64,000 nucleotides of DNA, taken from positions 49,841,682 to 49,905,681 of the forward strand of contig NC_088300.1 in the NCBI RefSeq assembly GCF_032854445.1. The letters run 5' to 3'. This DNA comes from Liolophura sinensis. Lineage: Eukaryota > Mollusca > Polyplacophora > Chitonida > Chitonidae. Numbering within the stretch: the first letter of the stretch is position 1; every line of letters begins with the position of its first letter. Below, one piece after another: positions 48,101 through 60,100 of this stretch. A model generated the notes under the pieces. The model did not search any database and was not told the DNA's origin. It saw only the letters and a program-made list of their open reading frames with translations. A program made the translations under genes and the position numbers.

Positions 48101-51100
48101 CCAAGCCATTCAGCAGGGTGGGAACTCGCCTGTGGTGTTCCCCAGGGAGCGCTTAAAATCTTGGTCAAGCGGCACCTGTGTTTCCACAAGGTTGGTGTTT
48201 TACGCCTGGGTGTTCCCCGGGTGTGCGTAACCATACATGGTCGATCTGACAGTATGCCGGCGATCAGTGCCCACGGGGATTCAGTAACCAAGAGATAATT
48301 ATGTACTTTTAGTAATAAAAGGCGTGGCCTATTCTCTCTAATACATCTGATTGTTAACTTGGTTATTTAGTTAAGAGACACGCATTTATAATTAACTACT
48401 CTTAACCTGGAGTTCCTTCAGTTTGAACTAGTGTTCTAACTTCAACTTCTCTAACTCTTTCTTTTTCTCTTTCTTCTCCTCCTCTTTCCCTTTATTCTCT
48501 GTCTCTTTTTATTTCCATTTCTTCCTTTTCTAACATAAACGTTTCCACATCTAACTGAAGCTTAACTAAATCAATATCACCACTTTAGCTGGTAATAGGT
48601 ATTACCAAAGTTCAAGTGTTTGCTAACAGCACCCACTATTTCACTTTTCTAAGACTCTGGCTTAAGTCTAATTCAAACTTGCCTTCAAACTCGTCAGATA
48701 TTTCCCTTAAATCTGCCTTTCTTTCCACTATCGGAGAGTAAAGATGACAAACAACTGGCTTATTTAACTCTCAGACCAGGAATCGGCCTTACACAAGCGT
48801 CTAATTCCAGATAGAAAAGGCGAGACAGTCCAAGTAAATACAGAATCCACAGTTAAGATAAATTTCTCAGTATACGGATGAGAAAGTCCGATACGTGGTT
48901 AACTCCCCAACTGACGGCGAATGTGTAACTAAGGGCGGATGGGTAGACAGTTGCGTCCGTGATGCCAAGCTGTCGATGTATGTTTTCTCGGAAATATAAG
49001 CAAAGTGACTTTCAGGGAAATTGGGATAAAATGTACCTAATGGCATAAAGAGACATTGCGCGATATAAGCTCCAAAATTAAGTGTTCTGTACAGAAAATT
49101 GAGTATAAATGACGAATCGAATGGCGTGAAAGCCCATATCTAAAAGCCCACCAAAATCCTTCACTGTGAATTCAATAAATATGACTGCTCTCATACGGAC
49201 TTGAGTAAATAACTGCTCACAAGTGGACTTGAATGAATGGCTACCCACAAGTGGATTGGAATGAATGGCTGCCCACAAGTGGACTTGAATGAGTGACTGC
49301 GAGCTTCACAACTCCGTTGCTCATATTTATGGACTAACGTAAAAGACAATCCTGGATGGTTTGATGGTAAATATGTTTACAACATCGGTACCTATTTCCA
49401 ACATGTAGCCATCCAACAAGAACGCTCGACTGAATTACAGCACAGGCTATAACTTACACAGTGGGGAAAATGTAGGTCAGACACTGACAAATAAAAAAAT
49501 AAAAAAATAAATAATACAATGCTTTCAGACGGGATCCGTAGCCATCGTGACATGAAATGTAGATAGAGGCCAGGAAGCTTCTACTTTAGGTAATACACAG
49601 TTCCTGTGCTGTTAAATTAACCGTCAAGACAGAAGACAGCAAGAGATCTACTTACCATTCCAACGGCGATCTGGCGGGCGAAAGAGAGAAGTTGTTGTTC
49701 AGAAATAATCCCTGAGAGATCTTCGAACGTGAAAATAATAGGAAAAGATGTTATTGATTCATATATGATTATTTTGGTGTTTGAAAAGAAAATTTAAAAG
49801 CTAGCTTAACATTCAACTATGCATGTACAGAAGTAAAACACCCCGCAGGAAAATGTACTTTTAAATGTAGAAGCTGTTAATTGGCCATCTTGATTATTCA
49901 CCTAACTTTTTATGTTTCGTAAGATATGGAGCACCTGTTTTCTGCATTATTAAATATGCAGGTTTAATCAACATAAAATACAGAGTAGAACTAAATATTT
50001 TTGCTAATTCGTACAAATGGATTAAAAATCCAAAGGTACCATTTTTGGAATCAGTTTCCGATTTGAATAGTTTCTGAAGCTTCCTAAAATTCACAGACCG
50101 GAGGTACATTTTCTGGCTGAATTCTCCAAAGCTGAGAAGAATCAAGAACTAAGCAATGCGTGGTCGGAAGAACATGAGAGCTCATTACTGAATTAAACGA
50201 AGCCACCGTCGAGGGATACTCCTTTGTTATTGGTGCGCTGGTTGCAGGAAAGAAGCACAGAAAACATTTTCTCCTACCATATTTCCCATCAGAAATCTCC
50301 TTTGTGTGGGATGAGACTGAGGTGGTGGTACTCCGAGTATAATAGCGGCTTATACCGCTGTCTGAGGACTGGTCTGAGCTGATGTTTGGCCTCCGACGCT
50401 GCCACTGAACCGCCGCTCGGGACAAGAGGACTGAGCCTAGGGAAACGTAATAGGTAAGTTTGATTCCTGAGACTATCTGCTTGGAGAAACCCTACCCAAG
50501 GATCACAAGGATGTTTTCGACTTAAGTTAGACGTTGTTTTAACATTAAAACACTTTACAGTTCTAAACTTGCGACGTTTTTATTTGACGGAATTTTACTT
50601 AAATACGTAGAGTTGTCTTAGGCATTCATGACTAAACTGAAAATCGGCGTTTAGTTCAACTATAAGTTCAGAAATACCACAAATTAAGACATAGTCTGAT
50701 TAAATCCAAAACAGCCTACTGATCCTGGTGCCTGTATTTTGTAATGGAACAGAATATAGAAAACTGCAAAAATTGATCACTCCACACTGCAACTAGGAAT
50801 AAAAAGTGTTTCCGACAAGTAATCACATAAACGTTTCGTTTATTTTTGCGCGTTCCTATCAATAAATTGCCCAAAAGACACGAGGAGTCTAGATATGACT
50901 ACAGAAAGCTCAGTAGGTGTCTGAACAGAGTAGAATTTATTCTAACTCGTCTGACGGGTTTGCAGACGGCCTTGGTCGCGAAATCAGCAATGTATACTCA
51001 TTATACACGTCAATCGTACTTTTTTGTCCAATGCGTTCCCACAATCCAAAGATTCCTGAAATGTCTCCTGAAATGTCTACAGACCATTTAGTAGGTATCT

Positions 51101-54100
51101 AAATAGAGTATATGTGAATTGCAGCTAATCAGCCGAGTATTCAAACTACCTTGGTCGCGATGTCATCAATGTCTCATTATACACGTGAAAACGAGTTCCT
51201 TAAGTAGAAGTTACACACGCCTGTACAGAAAGGGTTTACATGCGTTGTACATCACTAAAACCCATCTCGATGGAGGACGCACTGATTCAGTGACACTAGG
51301 TCTTTTAGGATCTAACTACGTGAAAACTGGATATTTGGGCGCTTGCTCGACAACATTTACGTCATTAATTTTGTCCTTTTGAGAGGCGAAACATTCTTTC
51401 ATCAAGCTGACAAAAAGCATTTAAAACCGTGTTTAAACAAAACGAAAAACAGTTTTTCAAAAAGACTTATTTAAGACTTTTTCATGCTTTGTTATATGTT
51501 TTATCAAGAAAATGCCACCAGCATTGGAGTATCCTCTCATTTTCACAATATGACACCTACTGAGTACTGATTAAGATCATCTTATGACAACACAGTATGT
51601 GACAGTGTTAAGTTACAAAAATGTTTCCTTTATTTGTGTCTCTTGTTAAATATGTTTTACAACACACAAATAACATAATGTTATAAACAGATTAGAAGTA
51701 GTAAATTGGCCTAAGGGTACAAACTAACCAAATTACCGGCTTGGTATCCTGCATCCGACTTTGCTAACAGTCTTTTGCATTCGTATCCCATTCAGAAGTA
51801 TTTCAAACAGCCAACAACAGAAGAAGTCGTAACAATTGATAATGGAGCTAACACTGTAAAATACACTTATTTCAATAGAGGATAAAACAGCCAGCCTCGG
51901 GGCAATTAGTGAATGTGTTATTTCTTCTTCTTCTTCATTCATCTATATACAAATTCTGGTTTCTCAATGACAGAATTGTCAAAATGACTTCAGTCGAGCA
52001 AAAACGCTCGCTCACCAGTGAAATACCATTTTCAAATCTAGCTGTCACTGGTTTGGCAGAGAATTTGGGCAGCACATTTTGTCACATAAATGCACTTGCT
52101 ATAGTTGCAGAAGTGTGAACGCTGGATTCTTAAAGTATCTGTACTGTGAGCGGAAACCGCACTCAGTCCAGATCAGGGTGAATACAAGACTTGTCCCTTG
52201 GTGTATTGATCAAGTACAGAAGGACCGTGTTTCACTATGCAGTGACTGGATGCACCAATATTCCTGGCATCCCAGCGAGAAAGCAGCATAAATATATTAA
52301 CATGGAGACAAGCCTAAGATTTTTGCGTCAACGATACACCCAGCTAGATAGGAGTATTTTTAACAGGCTCTTCGACAAGGCCAAGTATGGCGTAAAGCAT
52401 CAAAACGAAAACAAATTGTGGTGTAAAAACAATGAAAATGCAGTCTACAACAGAATAAATCATAATACACCTAGTAAGCCGGGTCGGGTCATACCAAAGA
52501 CTTTAAAAATGGTATTTAATGTTGCCTCGCTTGGCGCTCAGCAATGAAAGGTTAGAGCAAGGAAACATGACTGGTTAGTCCGGTGTCAGTATGATGTGAC
52601 TGATGTGCCGGTGATCTGACATGACAACTGGGGACTAGTTGAAATGAGGCATACTGATAACGTATATTGCCACGGTTCGGACGACGAGCCATTACATAGT
52701 CAGATTAGAGAGTATTAGCGCCATCTTACCTCCTGACGACAACGCCTGAGATAGTTCCGAAGATCTCCTAAGGGGCAATAATCCATGATGAGTCGAACAT
52801 CCGAGGCGATTGTACAACAGCCATTAATATTAACGATATTTCGGTGTTGACCTAGTTCTTTCATGAATTCAATCTCCAGCAACAAGTTTCGACGTTCTTC
52901 TTCTGTTGGGAAATCTAATTATGAACACGAAAAAACGAACTATGCGACGACGCAAGAATGGATCTCGGGAGAAATAAATGTATTAGCTATATCTTGACTC
53001 GGCCGAAGCGTCAGTCGCTTCCAGGCAATCGCCCCTTGAAGAATGAGGTCACGCGTTTGATTCCAGCTTCTACTGGTTCGCTGATTAAAACATTTGTACT
53101 GATTTAAAGCTTTAATACTGACAAATTACGATTGCTCTACGTCTTTGGTTTAGAAACAAACGTCAGGAGAAAATGGTTCACTTGAGGGGGAAACTGTAGT
53201 ATTAAATGCCCCTAAATGCTCTTTTGTTATTGAAAATGCATGCAAATTATTCGCAAAATTCCTCTTTTCTTCAAAAATTCTTTCGCACACACTTGCAGTT
53301 AGAAGGACATTGTAAATGAAGAAAATAAAGCCGCTTTTTTATCTGAGTTGTCGGTCGTTAAAGGTACACATACCTCTGAGGACTTTGACTGCAAAAGTCT
53401 TGGTTTCTGGTCGAGCTTTGTTCAACACAAAGCCGTCCCGTAGGTCAGCTCGTAACACCTTCCCGAAGGCTCCTTCTCCAAGACAGGGTCCCACCTTGAA
53501 CCAGGCCCAGTCAACCTCATAATCGTCCACCAGCAGAGCGGAAGTCTCGTTCGGACACAGGCTACCATTTGTTTTGTAAAAGGGATTAACTGCCTGAAAG
53601 CCAATGAAGTAACTGAAGATTGCACAAAGGCGATCTTTGTACCGTAGATAAGTATGACCTTCTAATAAAGAATTGTCGTATTCAAAAGAATACATATCTT
53701 TTCACGAAAGATTTGAAAAAAAAATCAGATTAAAAAAAAGGAATAGGCCTACTTTAAATAGCGTTAGTGAAGTTTAATCTGTACACACAAGCTTAATAGC
53801 ATTTTACACATGAACTCTTGATTTTAGAAATATTTTTTGGCCATTTCAGGCAAATTTCTTTAATTATGTCCTCTGCACATGAAAACCATGATTGCAACTT
53901 GTGAGCAAAATAATTGTGTCTGGGTTTTCCATTTTGGATATGTGGGTTCTTTATTGACGGGCAGAGAATCTGGTTACCTAAGTTCAGGTATATAGCACAA
54001 AACAGCATACCAGAACAGATGCTGTCAGATCTGAGAATGTTTTGTGTTTCTTTTATTGCTCCTGTTCGTTGATTATTTGGATAACAGACGTGGTCTCGAG

Positions 54101-57100
54101 CAATGACCCAGTGATAAATGTGGAGCAAATGTCAACCTGTCCTATAAAAACTGTGCCGAAACATTGGATCAGAATGCAACCTTATATGGGATTACGCGAA
54201 TGAGCGAACCACTCCTAATGACCATTCATCACGAAGCACTACTCACTGCTAATGCCTTAATCACCAAAAGCCAGGCTATACAGTGTCACGTCTCTAAAAG
54301 ACAGATTCATAAGGAGAACCCTTCTGGCTAATAACACTCTTTTCACCTACATCACATACGCATGGGTTCCCCCACATCACCCACGCATGGGTTCCTGTCA
54401 ACGTGATTATATGTGTATGCAGACCTATATCTGTGGTCTTGAAAACTTCGAAAAGAGCACATTCGTTACTAGGGTCGTGACCCATTCGTGAATTACATGT
54501 AGGTGCTGAGGTGAAGAACGGCTTTTTACACAGAAGATTTGCAAACCTAGTAAGTTCATCGTAAATCACGAAGATTGCGATCGTTGCCAGAGCATACAAT
54601 CAGTAACCTCTTGCACAAAGAGGTCGTAAGCTAAGAAAGTCGTACCTGCTATCAGTTGAAACTTGTAAGTATTTACAAGGGTCAAAAACACCAACTTAAT
54701 GACTGATACAAATACTTGTATTGGATAGCCTGAAACTTTTCGATTCGTTATTGCGTTCCTCATGTGGGTTTTATTAGGTTACTTAAAACCCGATTTAAAG
54801 AGGCTATGGCAGAATTTTTGGGGCAATAAATCAGGATTCTCTGTAATTAAACTGAATTTACGAGTTTCGAGGAAAAGCTCAAATTATTGCCTTTCAGTGA
54901 AAATATATCAGACTCGTACCTGTATTATTTTAAGTGTTAAATGATTCTAAAGTTTTAGAAGTTTTAGAGGTTACTGATTGTATGCTCTGACAACGATCGC
55001 AATCATAAATTTTTGGAAACTTCATTAACGGATTTGCACGTGTACAACGTATAACACTCATTGCATACGTCGCGATGAAATCACAGAATGCCCATGTTTC
55101 CCCACGAAAAATCTGAAGTTCGCTAGTACATGCCAGAAGGTCATTCGCAAACAGAAGATTAATCCCCATATCAAAAGATATAATAAATGCCTTAATGCAT
55201 TAGGTACTTTTATAACTGACCAAGCCCGACTGTATATATGGAAATGCCCAGAGGGCCTCGTGTAGGAATCCAAGAATCAATATGATAGCGGCCACCTATT
55301 CCAAAACTTCGCTAATACTTTTTCTAGGGAATTTAGATTTTAATTTAAATTATGACGTGCTAAGTTACGAGAAACGTATCTGAGAGTGGATTTAGATCTT
55401 TGAGGTTATCCATACAGAACAACTGCGCCCTCCTTACTTGCAGAATGCCACCTTCTTTGGCCTTCTTGAGCGCGAGCCGATGTTTCCGAATCTGCCTTCG
55501 CCTGATCCAGAGGTAGGTCCCTATGACTGCACACACCAAGCCTAATGCTGTCGGAGCGACGATGAAGGCAAGGTTTGAACTTAACGTTTCTACAGGCTCT
55601 GATATCTCTTCTGTAAACATACATTCGTGGTATTTCAGCGTACGTACATTCAAACATTTCAGCAAGCTTGCAAGCAACCATTCAAACATAGCATCAATCA
55701 TGCAAGCAATCATTCAGCCAGAGTCTAAGCAATAACTAATAACACTTTCAGCAAGATTAAAAAAATCACTTGAATATTTCATCAATTATGCAAATAAATA
55801 ATCATTCAAACATTACATTAAGCATGAAAGGAAGGAATCAAACATTTCAGCAAGCAACCAAGCAATTAAGTCAATAAATATAAAAATTAATCAGCATGTC
55901 AAAAAATTTCTCATCCTTCCATGTATTCATATCTCAATCCGTCCAGCAAATCTGCTGGAAAACGCATTAATCGGTCGACACAATAATTGATTAATTTTTG
56001 TCACATTTCCGAAAGACCACAAAATACAAACCAAACAGTAGAATATAAGCTTAACTATTATAGATAAAGTAGGTAGTTTACCTGAGGTGGTAATAATAAT
56101 CCTGTAAGGTTTACTCCAGCCCCCGTCCGTTTCTGCTGACACAGCCACTGAGTAACGACTTCTTAAGTGAAATGTACCCAAATAGACGCGAGTCACACCC
56201 TGAAAATGTTTACAGTTAGTATCTGATGTTAACTTTCACACACTGGTCATGTTAGTTTGTTTTATCATTGCTTTGACTTTAATTCTTGCAATTTAACTAA
56301 TAAATGTTTAGCCAGTTTTGAGTCAAACCTGAACGTTATAATTCATATACTATGGCGGATTGCTACTTTTACATATTTAATTCATTCAGCACCTATTCTG
56401 CATTAGTAATGATCGGGTGGAAGTTATTACTGTATTCTATACTTTATTTATTTATTTATTTAATTTGTGTTTTACGACGTAGTCGAGAATATTCCATACT
56501 ACTTCATCTGCGACTGTTTATACTGCTTGGCTGACATACTTACGCCAGCGACAACTCTCACTCCTTGATGAGGTCTATCAATCTCTTTGTTGTTTAGATC
56601 TGGACTTTTGCGCCAACTGAGTTTGTAAGACTTAATCTGATTGGCTTCTGTTCTATATGGCGGAGGTAGCCACGTGACCCAAATGTCGGCGCCATCTTCA
56701 GTCCTATTCCTTATTTCATATGTTATATTTTGCGGCGCCAGGGGAGCTGGAAAGCAAGATTATAAAGTGCATTGTAGGCGATAATTACTTCAACAATTCA
56801 TACTTTGGATTGTGTTTTTGACTATTCCGTCTATATATGCTTCTGTAACAAGCGAAACATATCTACGATATTTATTAACGTATCTCGGATAGAGGACAGT
56901 TCTACGAGAGCACATAGTAAAGTGAAACACTGATTCTGTTTTGCAGACACGCACCACAAAACGTGTAGTTATGTCCGGACAGTTGAAGGCAAGTTGGTGT
57001 TGTGAAGTTAATTGATACAGGGTGACGGCTGTCTTGGGTGGAACCTTCTGCGTGCATTATTACTGTGTAGTTACATTCGTACTTCAGATCCTGTAATTTC

Positions 57101-60100
57101 CATACTTGATTTGGGACATCCTGAAAATACAACCAAATTCCAAAAATATGACATAAAGAAAGGTAAACATGAAAGGTTCACTATACTGAGAACTATAAAC
57201 TATGCATAGAAATACTTTCATAATTCCTTTTGATTTTATTTTTAGAAAAGAGTTAAATACAATCACCCTAATTCTTATCAGACTGTAGCGCGAAAGGATG
57301 TTTAAATTGCTATGATTTAACCGTATACATGAACAGTGATAATAAAATCATAAACTGACTGAGGTAAACTGACAAGAGGTTGGATTTCACCAGTTACGTG
57401 TGATCATTTACCAACTATCACACTCTCGTCGCTGCTCCGGTTTTACTATGTCTTTTATACGGAAATTTCTGATTCTATGGTGGACTGTGTAGCCGGTGTT
57501 TAAGAACTCCAGTGTTACATGAAGTATTTGCCTGTCTTACGCAGCCTTTAAGGTTGGAATAGATCTTATTACCGGTAAGTTTTACCTAATTATTATGCAC
57601 TAAAACTTCCTTTTCAGATGAATACACACGAAAAAAAAGCTGATATGACGTCAGTTTCAGCATGCTTTCTTTTAAAAATGGTAAATGGACATTGTCAATT
57701 TATTACATAAGAGCTCTGCGAATACATCACGTGGACACTGAATTTAAGCTTATTTATATAAATATTTGATTGGTATTCAATGCTTTAATCAAGAACTTTT
57801 CATTTAGACGAAGGCGATCAGCTTTTTTGGAGGAAGAATCAATTAAACATCTTATCCAATCTACGCACATGTATCTGTACAGGATATCTGAGCAGAAAAT
57901 GTTTATAATGTATTACTGGGGGAACGTCCTTGAAATTTTCGCCATAATAACTGACCACATATTTTGTCATAGAGACGGTGTGATCTGTCTTTAATTTATT
58001 GTAGCACCAACACACTCCAAAGAAAGATGTACCAAAGGGAGTATCAGCTGTCTCATTTTTATTCAAGGGAAATTGCTGTAATTCACTCTGTTACTGTTTC
58101 GATTACATAACCATGTGTGTCTCTAAGCGGAATGTAGGAGGAATGGTTGTTAGTGCAGGTTAGTTATGTATGATTGAGAGTATAAAGTGCGATTTCACAG
58201 CAAGAAGAAACCATAAATGCCATTATTAACTTCCGAACAAAACAGGGAATGAACAAAATAACAATGTTTGCGAGGTCGTACGTTCATTACTCACTACCGA
58301 ACTGAATAAATCAGGAAATGGAAAATCTGCCAAGGTTTGGCCAAGGGAGTATCAGATGTCTCATTTTTATTCAAGGGAAATTCTGTCACTGTCTCGATTA
58401 CACAACCATGTATGTTTCTAGGCTGAATCTAGGAGGAATTGGGACGCCGTATTTGCATCTTTAGCACTAATTACAGCTGACACTTCATCTGTTTCAAGTT
58501 TACTCTGATACAGATCATTGACGCAGTTGGCAATGGTATATCGGACAATCTGATAACACGTTACAGACAGCAGAAATAAGTTTCAGGATTCCAAGAAGAA
58601 GTCTGTTTAAAAACTGTCAGGGAAACTTGGATTAACTATGGGTTACCTGGTTCATTCCTAGAAATTTTCACTTGAAGCCCCAGATGCATTCAAGGTCTTT
58701 AATTGAACATGAAGATACCACTGACAAGATACCAATGTTTGCGAGACTGTACAAGCATTACTGACTACTGCATAAAACCCTGGAATTGGTGATAACACGA
58801 ATGTTTGCGAGATCGTACAGGTATTACTGACTGCTGAATAAAACAGGAAATGGATAGAATACCAATGTTTGCGGGACCGTACAGGCATAACTGACTACTG
58901 AATAAAACGGGAATTGGAGATAACACCAATTTTTGCGAGATCGTACAGGCATTACTGACTGCTGAATAAAACAGGAAATGGATAGGATACCAATGTTTGC
59001 GGGACCGTACAGGCATAACTGACTACTGAATAAAACGGGAATTGGAGATAACACCAATTTTTGCGAGATCGTACAGGCATTACTGACTGCTGAATAAAAC
59101 AGGAAATGGATAGGATACCAATGTTTGCGGGACCGTACAGGCATAACTGACTACTGAATAAAACGGGAGTTGGAGATAACACCAATTTTTGCGAGATCGT
59201 ACAGGCATTACTGACTGCTGAATAAAACAGGAAATGGATAGGATACCAATGTTTGCGGGACCGTACAGGCATAACTGACTACTGAATAAAACGGGAATTG
59301 GAGATAACACCAATTTTTGCGAGATCGTACAGGCATTACTGACTGTTGAATAAAACAGGAAATGGTTAAGATACCAAAGTTTGCGGGACCGTAAGGCATT
59401 ACTGACTACTGAATAAAACAGGAATTGGAGATAACACTAATGTAAGCCGGACCGTACAGGCATAACTGAATACGGAATAAAGCAGGAAATGGAGATAAAC
59501 ACCAAAGTGTGAGGACTGTTATTGTATTGGCATAAGGTTGAAGAACTATGCATTTTAAGGGGAAAACAGACATTTTAACATAGATATATAACGTACCTGC
59601 AATATTTCCTGCACGCTCTCTCCCGAACATGTGGTTGGCAGGCAATACAGTCTTAATCGGCAAGCTGGTCCTAAAAATATCATAGTACAATAAGGGTGTA
59701 CATTTTGCAAGGTACGTAACCATTTGCAAATCTGAACTCATCTAGGTGCAAGTGTACAGCTATAAGCAGCTTTTGAAGCCATAAAGGACGACCACATTTA
59801 GTTTTAGTTTAGTTATCGAACGCTAAGGTTCTTGACTTTCAGTTAAATAATCTAATAGCAATGTTTTATCGTCGCTTCTTTTCCGTGACATATCTCCTTT
59901 TCTTTGGCCTCAGCTCACATGTGGATAAATCAATTAGCAGCCATGAGCCAAATTCATCACAAGGCGTGTCAACCACAATCAAATCTGGAAAACCACAAGT
60001 CCATTTGAATGGATTGCAACCGACCTGTAACGCAAGATCTCAAGTGGGCATTCCATGTCATGGAACATAAATTACGGTCTGTTTAATAAGATGCCAGTAT

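Larger units (their letters stand above)
43890..48360 (+). mobile_element. DIRS-type tyrosine-recombinase retroelement, broken, nested in gag
   Basis: It runs opposite to its host element and separates two parts of that element's gag. Parts in order: an ORF1/gag-like segment (44556-44846, '[13 protein letters not shown]'), a reverse transcriptase interrupted by a 65-bp tandem array (start near 44870; after the array '[18 protein letters not shown]' and 'HYIDDFLFG' at 46.27-46.5 kb), a tyrosine recombinase (46737-47372, including '[16 protein letters not shown]' and '[13 protein letters not shown]'), and an SGNH-hydrolase-like region (about 47.43-47.85 kb, '[14 protein letters not shown]'). 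Boundaries are set by where gag similarity stops and resumes. It has many breaks. It is younger than the gypsy element it sits in. Confidence 0.85.
39408..49552 (-). mobile_element. Gmr1-like Ty3/gypsy LTR retrotransposon, broken, hosting a nested element
   Basis: Two related LTRs (about 48720-49552 at the 5' side and 39408-40110 at the 3' side) bound about 4.2 kb of internal sequence plus a nested element at about 43.89-48.36 kb. Parts on the minus strand: gag start (48.37-48.72 kb), rest of gag with a knuckle-like Cys/His segment (43.1-43.88 kb), aspartic protease ('RDTGASQS', near 43.03 kb), integrase (zinc-binding region near 42.2 kb, core near 41.7 kb, GPY module near 41.4 kb), then reverse transcriptase (near 40.9 kb, further part near 40.3 kb). 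Polypurine tract at 40111-40128. Integrase before reverse transcriptase is the Gmr1 order. The LTRs differ at roughly one base in ten by eye, so it is old. Many breaks; a fossil. No clear target duplication seen. Confidence 0.88.
57121..59596. other. RTK intron 3
   Basis: Repeat-rich: MITE half-copy at 57466-57545, a decayed SINE around 57755-57830, a 100-bp direct duplication (58005-58143 and 58340-58440) and the 128-bp tandem array. No exon. Confidence 0.6.

Noticed and set aside
39408-49552. A target-site duplication for the gypsy-type element
   Set aside because: Flanks 'agaat' and 'tgaaa' do not match well enough to call; left unclaimed.
51909-52547. Plus-strand frames of 69-118 codons as a candidate gene
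   Set aside because: No recognised motif, frames overlap in conflict, and they lie within a kinase intron on the other strand.
53000-53090. Possible tRNA-like SINE head in kinase intron 8
   Set aside because: Only weak resemblance to A and B boxes and no body or tail of any family in the window.
58658-59399. Near-identical minus-strand frames starting [11 protein letters not shown]
   Set aside because: They restart every 128 bases because the DNA repeats; not a gene family.
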